DNA from: Microbacterium sp. 1.5R
GTDB lineage: Bacteria; Actinomycetota; Actinomycetes; Actinomycetales; Microbacteriaceae
DNA length: 64,000 nucleotides
Direction: 5' to 3'
Assembly: GCF_007667425.1 (NCBI RefSeq)
Contig: NZ_VDRC01000001.1
Location: forward strand, 887,379-951,378
Within the stretch, counting starts at the first letter, position 1; every line of letters begins with the position of its first letter. The position numbers and the translations under genes are program-made. Below the pieces are notes generated by a model. That model saw only the letters and a program-made list of their open reading frames with translations, had not been told where the DNA came from and searched no databases. This document shows positions 59,125-64,000 of this stretch, piece after piece.

Positions 59125-59940
59125 ATGGACATCTTCGCCTTCCCGCCCCTCGCCGCCCTGCTCGACGCCGCCTACGGCGCTCTCGCCGGCCTCGCCACCC
59201 TCGTCGAACCATTCGCCGGAGCATCCGCCGCCGCACTCGCGGTCGTGCTCGTCACCCTGCTCGTCCGGGCCCTGCTCATCCCCGTCGGGGTGTCGCAGGC
59301 GAAGGCCGAGCAGATCCGGGCCCGACTCGCCCCTCGCCTGCGGGCCCTCCAGAAGCGTCATAAGAAGAACCCCGAGCGGCTGCAGAAGGAGATGATGGAG
59401 CTCTACCGTTCCGAGAACACCTCCCCGTTCGCAGGCATGCTGCCGGTGCTCGCGCAGGCGCCCGTCGTCGGGCTCATCTATACGCTGTTCCTGCGCCCGG
59501 AGATCGCCGGTCATCCGAACGACCTGCTCACGCACGACCTCTTCGGTGCGCCGTTGGGGACGAGTCTCATCTCGGCGATCTTCGGAGGAACCGCGACCCC
59601 CGCGACGTTCCTCGTGTTCGGCGCGCTGCTCGCGCACATCGTGGCCGTGGCCGAGGTCTCGCGCCGGGTCTTCCGGCCGGTGCCGGTCGAGGGTGCGGAG
59701 GAGTCGCCGCTGAACTCCCCCGCGATGATGCGCGTGGCGGGGGCGCTGCACTATCTCACCGCGGTGTTCGCCGCGTTCGTGCCCCTGGCCGCCGCGCTCT
59801 ACCTCACGGTCACGGTGGCATGGACGCTCGTGCAGCGGATGCTGCTGCGTCGCCGTTATCCGCTGCCTGCACCGAACGGGGATCAGTCGGGCAGCGGGAT
59901 CGGTGCGGTGAACGGGCCCTCCTCGTCGCGCCGACGCTGA
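59125..59940 (+). CDS. yidC: YidC/Oxa1 family membrane protein insertase
   Basis: A 271-aa insertase of the short form. After a first transmembrane segment it has SAAALAVVLVTLLVRALLIPVGVSQAKA, the positively charged cytoplasmic hairpin (RALQKRHKKNPERLQKEMMELYRSENTSPFAGMLPVLAQAPVVGLIY, in pieces) and three further membrane helices. It is probably a second copy, since the housekeeping yidC usually sits with rpmH and rnpA near the origin. The 3' end overlaps the convergent EamA gene by 58 bp. Confidence 0.92.
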   Translation: MDIFAFPPLAALLDAAYGALAGLATLVEPFAGASAAALAVVLVTLLVRALLIPVGVSQAKAEQIRARLAPRLRALQKRHKKNPERLQKEMMELYRSENTSPFAGMLPVLAQAPVVGLIYTLFLRPEIAGHPNDLLTHDLFGAPLGTSLISAIFGGTATPATFLVFGALLAHIVAVAEVSRRVFRPVPVEGAEESPLNSPAMMRVAGALHYLTAVFAAFVPLAAALYLTVTVAWTLVQRMLLRRRYPLPAPNGDQSGSGIGAVNGPSSSRRR

Positions 59941-60797
59941 CGACGCACGCCCAGGGTGGTGCCCAAGCTAGCGAGCACCACCAGGGCGACCGCCAGCATC
60001 CGCAGCGGTGTCGCCGACTGCCCGAGCACGAGCCACCCGGCGAGCGTCGCGAACGCGGGCTCCAGGCTCAGCAGCACGCCGAACACGCGCTGCGGCAGTC
60101 GGCGCAGCGCCGCCAGCTCGAAGCTGTACGGGATGACCGACGACAGGACGGCGGTGAGCGCGGCGAGCAGCAGGAGGTTCAGGTCGCCGGCCACGGTGAT
60201 CGCAGCAGGCACGCCGACGGGCAGGAGCAGGACCGCCGCGACGACGAGTCCCATCGCGAGACCGCCGCTGCCGGGTATCACGGCACCCACTCGCGCGCTC
60301 ATCCGGATGTACATGATCCAGAACCCGGCCGCGACGAGCACGAACAGCACGCCCAGAGGATCGAGCGGCTCGGAGCCGATCAGACCGTCGACCGCGAGGA
60401 GCGCCACGCCGATCACCGCCACCGCGACCCAGGCGGCGTCGGCGAGGCGTCTCGTGAGGATCGCGGCCAGCACGAGCGGCCCGAGGAACTCGATGGCCAC
60501 CGCGGGACCGAGCGGGATCCGGTCGATCGCCGCGTAGAACGAGGCGTTCATCGCGGCGAGCGACAGTCCGAAGAGCGCGGCTGCGGTCCACTGGCTTCGC
60601 GTCCATCGACGCGGTCGGGGGCGCACGATGACGACGAGCAGCAGTGCGGCGATCGCCACGCGCATCGACGTGACTCCCCACGGACCGAGCACGGGGAAGA
60701 GCTGAGCGGCGATCGCGGCGCCGAACGGCAGCGACAGGCATGACCCGATGACGAGTGCGACGCCGATCAGGGGCCGGGACGACGCTGACTGCTGCAC
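59883..60797 (-). CDS. EamA/DMT family transporter (RhtA-like exporter)
   Basis: A 304-aa protein with ten membrane helices in two EamA repeats. It resembles RhtA, an exporter of threonine and homoserine (FYAAIDRIPLGPAVAIEFLGPL and LPQRVFGVLLSLEPAFATLAGWLVLG, in short). Of two adjacent GTGs I chose 60797, because TAGGCT lies exactly 6 nt upstream. Its 3' end overlaps the convergent yidC by 58 bp. Confidence 0.9.
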   Translation of the reverse strand: MQQSASSRPLIGVALVIGSCLSLPFGAAIAAQLFPVLGPWGVTSMRVAIAALLLVVIVRPRPRRWTRSQWTAAALFGLSLAAMNASFYAAIDRIPLGPAVAIEFLGPLVLAAILTRRLADAAWVAVAVIGVALLAVDGLIGSEPLDPLGVLFVLVAAGFWIMYIRMSARVGAVIPGSGGLAMGLVVAAVLLLPVGVPAAITVAGDLNLLLLAALTAVLSSVIPYSFELAALRRLPQRVFGVLLSLEPAFATLAGWLVLGQSATPLRMLAVALVVLASLGTTLGVRRQRRRDEEGPFTAPIPLPD

Positions 60798-60803
60798 CAC
60801 ACA

Positions 60804-60809
60804 AGCCTA
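60804..60809 (-). promoter_or_regulatory. Leaderless-type -10 (TAGGCT)
   Basis: TAGGCT, 6 nt before the GTG at 60797. Confidence 0.65.
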
Positions 60810-60814
60810 GGGCG

Positions 60815-60841
60815 CGGACGCCCCGGACGCCCCGGACGCCC
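60815..60841. repeat. 9-bp tandem repeat, three units
   Basis: CGGACGCCC three times, immediately upstream of the EamA -10 element. Likely slippage-prone. Confidence 0.7.
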
Positions 60842-60895
60842 CGCACCGGACGACGCCCGCACGTACCCGCCCGGAGACCGCGCGGGGACGAGCCG

Positions 60896-60922
60896 GGGCC
60901 ACGGTGCCGTCCACCGTGGCCC
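60896..60922 (-). terminator. 11-bp perfect hairpin after the SDR gene
   Basis: GGGCCACGGTG and CACCGTGGCCC with a 5-nt loop, 26 nt beyond the SDR stop. No T run. Confidence 0.5.
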
Positions 60923-60947
60923 TGGGGTCTGGCTTCTGGGGTCCGGG

Positions 60948-61832
60948 TCAGAGGTGCTTGCCGCCGGTGACGGCGAGCACGGCTCCCGAGGTGTACGACG
61001 CGTCGCCGGAGGCGAGATAGACGTAGGCGCCCGCGAGCTCGGCCGGCTGTCCCGCGCGGCCGAGCGGCGTGTCGTCTCCGAAGGTGTTGAGGCGCTCCTC
61101 ATCCCATCCGGTGGCCGGGATGAGCGGCGTCCAGATCGGGCCGGGCGCGACGGCGTTGACGCGGATGCCCCGTTCGCCCGCCTCCTCGGCGAGCGCCTTC
61201 ACGAACGCCACCTGAGCGGCCTTCGTCATGGCGTAGTCGATGAGACCGGGAGACGGCTCGTAGGCCTGCACGGATGCCGTGACGATGATGCTCGCACCGG
61301 GCTCGAGGTCGGGGTACGCGGCGCGCGCGGTGAACAGCATCCCCACCAGGTTCGTGTCGAAGACCCGCCGCAGGCGCTCGGTGCTGAGCGTGTCGAAGCT
61401 CTCGATGTCGTGCTGGTACGCCGCGTTGAGCACCAGGATGTCGAGGCCGCCCAACGCGCTCCGCGTGCGGTCGACGATCTCGGTCGCGAACGCCTCGTCG
61501 CGCACGTCGCCGGCGAGGCTCAGCGCCTGACGACCTTCCGCTCGGACGAGTTCGAGGGTGCTGTCGGCATCTTCCTGCTCCTCCGGCATGTGCACGATCG
61601 CGACGTCGGCACCTTCGCGGGCGTAAGCGATCGCAACGGCCCGGCCGATACCCGAGTCGCCGCCGGTGATGAGGGCTCGACGCCCGGCGAGGCGACCGTG
61701 GCCGACGTAGGTGTCTTCACCGTGGTCGGGATCGGGGCGGGTGTGTGCGGTCAACCCCGGCTGGTCCTGCTCCTGCCCGGGGAATCCTTCTTCGCGATGC
61801 TCGCTGCGGGGGTCGGTGGTGTTCTCGGCCAT
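60948..61832 (-). CDS. SDR family oxidoreductase, general-stress type
   Basis: A 294-aa SDR with an extra N-terminal 45 residues rich in Pro, Gly and acidic residues, as in the Bacillus stress proteins YdaD/YhdF/YhxC. The cofactor site ITGGDSGIGRAVA is near residue 55, LNAAYQ near 132, Ser in VTASVQAYEP near 178 and Y/K in LIDYAMTKAA near 192. The C-terminus SGAVLAVTGGKHL is characteristic of this group. It is the first gene of a stretch of small Microbacteriaceae proteins. ATG 61832 follows GAGAGGAG. Confidence 0.9.
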   Translation of the reverse strand: MAENTTDPRSEHREEGFPGQEQDQPGLTAHTRPDPDHGEDTYVGHGRLAGRRALITGGDSGIGRAVAIAYAREGADVAIVHMPEEQEDADSTLELVRAEGRQALSLAGDVRDEAFATEIVDRTRSALGGLDILVLNAAYQHDIESFDTLSTERLRRVFDTNLVGMLFTARAAYPDLEPGASIIVTASVQAYEPSPGLIDYAMTKAAQVAFVKALAEEAGERGIRVNAVAPGPIWTPLIPATGWDEERLNTFGDDTPLGRAGQPAELAGAYVYLASGDASYTSGAVLAVTGGKHL

Positions 61833-61925
61833 GGCGCTCTCGCTCCTCTCGATGGGTGTCCGTCGAGACTCGCTGGCGTCGCCCAGCGGTGGCAGGGGGT
61901 TGACATCACGCCCTGCCGCTGGGGG

Positions 61926-62276
61926 TCACGCGGGGGGCGCGGTGCCGACCTCTCCGGACCCGTTGGGTGGCGCGGCGCCCTCGAGCGGCTCCGGCACGAG
62001 ATAGAGCCCGCCCGGCGAGTTCGCCGTGAACGCGAGGGCCTCGATCCAGGCGCGGTTGATCGAGGGCTGACGGCTGCCGAAGTACTTGAACACGAGAGAG
62101 CTGCCAGGCTGCATCCAGACGGTGGTGCGGCCACCGCCGACGCTCGTGTCCTCTCGCCAGCTGAACGGGAAGGGTTCGGCGCGGCGCAGCTTCGCCGTGA
62201 TCACGAGCTGCAGGTGCGTGAGCGCCCTGTCCTCGATCTCACTCTTGACGCTGCCCTCGTAGATGAACTTGCCCAT
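61926..62276 (-). CDS. DUF7882 family protein, copy 1
   Basis: A 116-aa protein of DUF7882, which databases often mislabel as ATP-dependent DNA ligase. It has the family course: MGKFIYEGSVKSEIEDRALTHL, then LQLVITAKLRRAEPFPFSW, RTTVWMQPGSSLVFKYFGSR and INRAWIEALAFTANSPGGLYLVPEP. It is clearly homologous to the divergent gene at 62359, about 40 percent similar by eye. The C-terminal tail is short. ATG 62276 follows GGAGAGGG. Function unknown; the family seems restricted to Microbacteriaceae relatives. Confidence 0.83.
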   Translation of the reverse strand: MGKFIYEGSVKSEIEDRALTHLQLVITAKLRRAEPFPFSWREDTSVGGGRTTVWMQPGSSLVFKYFGSRQPSINRAWIEALAFTANSPGGLYLVPEPLEGAAPPNGSGEVGTAPPA

Positions 62277-62345
62277 CCCGCCCTCTCCTGCCCGCACTGC
62301 ACGGTCCCTTCCAGAGTACGCCTGTCGCCGTGGCGCCCACCCGCG

Positions 62346-62351
62346 TACCGT
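62346..62351 (+). promoter_or_regulatory. Leaderless-type -10 (TACCGT)
   Basis: TACCGT, 7 nt before the ATG at 62359. Confidence 0.6.
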
Positions 62352-62358
62352 GAACGGC

Positions 62359-62787
62359 ATGGGTCTGATCTACTACGACGGCGCGGACAATCCGATCCAC
62401 ATCGAGGACCGCGCACTCGCTCACCTCAAGGTCGTCGTCTCCACGAAGCTCCGTCGCAACGAGAGCTTCACCCTCAGCTGGGCGCATCCCGCGGGTGGCG
62501 CTCCCGGACGCACCACGATCTGGCTCCATCCGTCCATCCCGCTGCGGTTCGTCTTCGATCACCCCGAATCGATCGAATTGCGCGCCGAGTGGATCGCGGC
62601 GATGGCGAACTCGGCGAACAGCAGCGGAGGCATCACACTGCTGACGGAGGACCTGGTGCCCCCGGCCGAGCTGACGGCCGGGTCGGCCACGCGCAGCCGA
62701 CCTGAGGGGGACTCGGCAGAGGGAGACCGGGCGGTGGACGGGGCCGACGGAAGTCAACCCCCTGACAGCGTCGATCGCACCGCGTAG
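62359..62787 (+). CDS. DUF7882 family protein, copy 2
   Basis: A 142-aa homologue of the gene at 61926-62276, transcribed in the opposite direction from the same 82-bp gap. Shared positions include IxIEDRALAHLKVVVSTKLRRNESFTLSW, RTTIWLHPSIPLRFVFD and EWIAAMANSANSSGGITLLTEDL, each in short segments. It differs by a longer, acidic C-terminal tail of about 45 residues. Start by TACCGT 7 nt upstream, so it is leaderless, while copy 1 uses a ribosome-binding site. Confidence 0.83.
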   Translation: MGLIYYDGADNPIHIEDRALAHLKVVVSTKLRRNESFTLSWAHPAGGAPGRTTIWLHPSIPLRFVFDHPESIELRAEWIAAMANSANSSGGITLLTEDLVPPAELTAGSATRSRPEGDSAEGDRAVDGADGSQPPDSVDRTA

Positions 62788-62818
62788 GGTCGAATTCTCG
62801 ACCCGAGGAGGCCAGACC

Positions 62819-63340
62819 ATGAACGCACGGCACATCGACGACCGCTCAGACGAGGGCTACGCGCCCACCACCACGCATGCCGAGTTCGGCGCAGGGAACC
62901 CCCGTCTGCGCGTCACGCGTGACGACGAGCGCTCCGAGTTCGCGCTCGAGTCCGATGTCGTCCGCATCGGCTCCGCGGCCGATGCCGACCTCCGCCTCGC
63001 CGACTCCGATCCCGTACACGCGACGATCACGCACGACGACCGCGACGAGTATGTGCTCGAGCTGCATGGCGAGGGCGAGATGAACTCGAACCCGGATGCC
63101 GACGCGACGCACCCCGGCGACCGCAGCCAGACGCTGCGGACCGGTGCCCGTTTCACCGTCGGCCCGTGGACTCTCGTTTACGCGCGCGACGAATTCGCCG
63201 ACCATGGGCGTCCCTACGGCGGACGCCTCGGCGGCGAGTACTCCGACCAGCCTCTGCAGCCGCCGCGCCCCGACTACTCCGACGAGGCCACCATCGAGTC
63301 CGAGGCCCAGACCCACGAGGAATCCGCCGACCAGGTCTGA
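62819..63340 (+). CDS. FHA domain-like protein
   Basis: A 173-aa protein. Residues 28-120 follow the FHA beta-sandwich: RLRVTRDDERSEFALE, VVRIGSAADADLRLADSDPVHATITHD (short form of the GR..S..H pattern, with Ser and His at the phosphothreonine-binding loops) and FTVGPWTLVYARDEFADHGRPYGGR. The C-terminal 50 residues are acidic and disordered. It probably recognises a phosphorylated partner, though no kinase is nearby. GGAGG lies upstream of ATG 62819. Confidence 0.8.
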   Translation: MNARHIDDRSDEGYAPTTTHAEFGAGNPRLRVTRDDERSEFALESDVVRIGSAADADLRLADSDPVHATITHDDRDEYVLELHGEGEMNSNPDADATHPGDRSQTLRTGARFTVGPWTLVYARDEFADHGRPYGGRLGGEYSDQPLQPPRPDYSDEATIESEAQTHEESADQV

Positions 63341-63459
63341 CCTCTCAGCGGCGGCGTTGTCAATCCCCATTCGCCCGCCGGGACGGCGCCTCTAACGTCG
63401 GGATCACGCCTCGAGCACACGACAGCTCGGGGCGTGATCTATCGAGGAGGAACCGCATC

Positions 63460-63552
63460 ATGACCGCCGTGCAGGACACCAAGACGACAGAAGCCCGCCA
63501 CGCCGAGGCCCGCCACGCCGAGGCCCGCCACGCCGAGGACTTCGCTCGGTGA
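63460..63552 (+). CDS. 30-residue repeat micropeptide coupled to the CinA-type gene
   Basis: A short frame beginning MTAVQDTKTT, then three copies of the pentapeptide ARHAE, then DFAR. GAGGAGG lies 9 nt before the ATG, one of the strongest ribosome sites here. Its TGA overlaps the GTG of the next gene by four bases (GTGA), so its translation would load ribosomes onto that gene. It could be a real micropeptide or a leader. No family is known to me. Confidence 0.55.
   Translation: MTAVQDTKTTEARHAEARHAEARHAEDFAR
63493..63537 (+). repeat. 15-bp tandem repeat, three perfect units
   Basis: GCCCGCCACGCCGAG three times without a change, coding ARHAE. Slippage would change the peptide by five residues and keep the frame. 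Confidence 0.85.
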
Positions 63553-64000
63553 GCGCGGTCGACGAGGCGCTGCAGCGACTGGGCGAGCTCGCCGCCGAAC
63601 GAGGACTCCGCGTCGCGGTGGTCGAATCCCTCACCTCCGGGCGCCTGGCCAGCACGGTCGGCGCCGCAGAGGGAGCGGGCGACTGGTTCGCCGGCGGTGT
63701 CGTCGCGTACCTCACCGACGTCAAGGAGCGCGTGCTGGGCCTGACCCCGGGCACCGATCCCGTCTCGGCGACCTGCGCAGAGCAGCTCGCCGACGGCGCG
63801 AGGCAGCTGTTCGACGCCGATCTCAGCATCTCGACGACAGGAGTAGGCGGTCCCGGTCCAGACGGCGGGCACCCGGCAGGCACCGTCTACCTCGGATGGG
63901 CGACCCCCGAAGGCATCGGACATCGGATGCTGGCGCTCACCGGCGAGCCGGATGAGATCCTCGACGAGACGGTCGAGACCGCAGTGCGGCTGCTCGCCTT
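63549..64000 (+). CDS. CinA family protein (nicotinamide-nucleotide amidase domain), partial
   Basis: The first 150 residues of a protein running off the right edge. It consists of the CinA C-terminal domain only: VAVVESLTSGRLASTVGAAEGAGDWFAGGVVAY, then the STTGVGGPGPDGGHPAGTVYLGW active-site region (in short pieces), with Ser in ESLTSG as expected for the deamidase that turns NMN into nicotinate mononucleotide in pyridine nucleotide recycling. The usual CinA-type protein of this size is about 160-170 aa, so little is missing. Start GTG 63549 overlaps the stop of the micropeptide. Confidence 0.92.
   Translation, partial: MSAVDEALQRLGELAAERGLRVAVVESLTSGRLASTVGAAEGAGDWFAGGVVAYLTDVKERVLGLTPGTDPVSATCAEQLADGARQLFDADLSISTTGVGGPGPDGGHPAGTVYLGWATPEGIGHRMLALTGEPDEILDETVETAVRLLA

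Overview
The window is 64 kb of high-GC, gene-dense actinobacterial chromosome. The codon bias, the menaquinone genes, the DUF7882, DUF6421, DUF6412 and DUF4229 families and the Lhr/Nei neighbourhood fit the family Microbacteriaceae, most likely Microbacterium or a close relative. That placement is inference from gene content, since no 16S rRNA is present. About 60 protein genes, one unusual tRNA and one decayed gene are visible, with no intact transposase, integrase, prophage or CRISPR array.

Layout. 1-5132: a surface-polysaccharide block (start of a membrane-anchored protein, galE, a two-domain family-2 glycosyltransferase, a polysaccharide pyruvyl transferase), all on the minus strand. 5270-9900: the str operon rpsL-rpsG-fusA-tuf with a strong promoter at 9864-9893, a long untranslated leader, hairpins after rpsG and fusA, and a clear terminator after tuf. 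9900-12500: four small hypothetical or membrane proteins. 12562-16285: yajQ, a GntR regulator behind 495 bp of non-coding DNA, a hydrolase and a lipoprotein. 16348-24527: a respiratory-quinone neighbourhood (ferredoxin reductase, polyprenyl diphosphate synthase, menG, DUF402, menF, PPK2, menD, PLDc_N protein); menA lies apart at 35780-36754. 24620-32581: a PatB/MalY-type aminotransferase, a sugar dehydrogenase lipoprotein, a rhomboid-like/MprF-synthase fusion, a GGQ ribosome-rescue factor, an SDR, and a divergent TetR/MFS pair. 32694-33310: a frameshifted DUF3800 gene next to an atypical tRNA-Met(CAT), the only sign of past mobile DNA. 33457-47469: membrane proteins, menA, an Lrp/DUF6421/SDR group, MFS, threonine aldolase, NUDIX, carboxylesterase, an ABC-F ATPase with a long leader, and DUF6157. 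47539-56707: lhr-EI24-nei and following genes. 56784-64000: purU, a nitronate monooxygenase-like enzyme, DUF6412-YidC, EamA, a stress-type SDR, two divergent DUF7882 paralogues, an FHA protein, a repeat micropeptide and the start of a CinA-type amidase.

The strongest window-wide pattern is not a gene. About half of the genes have a -10-like hexamer of the form TAnnnT (mostly TAGGCT, TAGACT, TACCGT, TACCCT) ending exactly 6 or 7 nt before the ATG or GTG, usually without a Shine-Dalgarno sequence. This is the signature of leaderless transcription and was used to choose many starts. Genes inside operons or with long leaders (str operon, purU, PPT, aminotransferase, FHA) carry GGAGG-type sites instead. 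Convergent gene pairs are separated by unusually elaborate nested palindromes at 29134-29206 and 43290-43373 and by a REP-like palindrome at 56149-56243.
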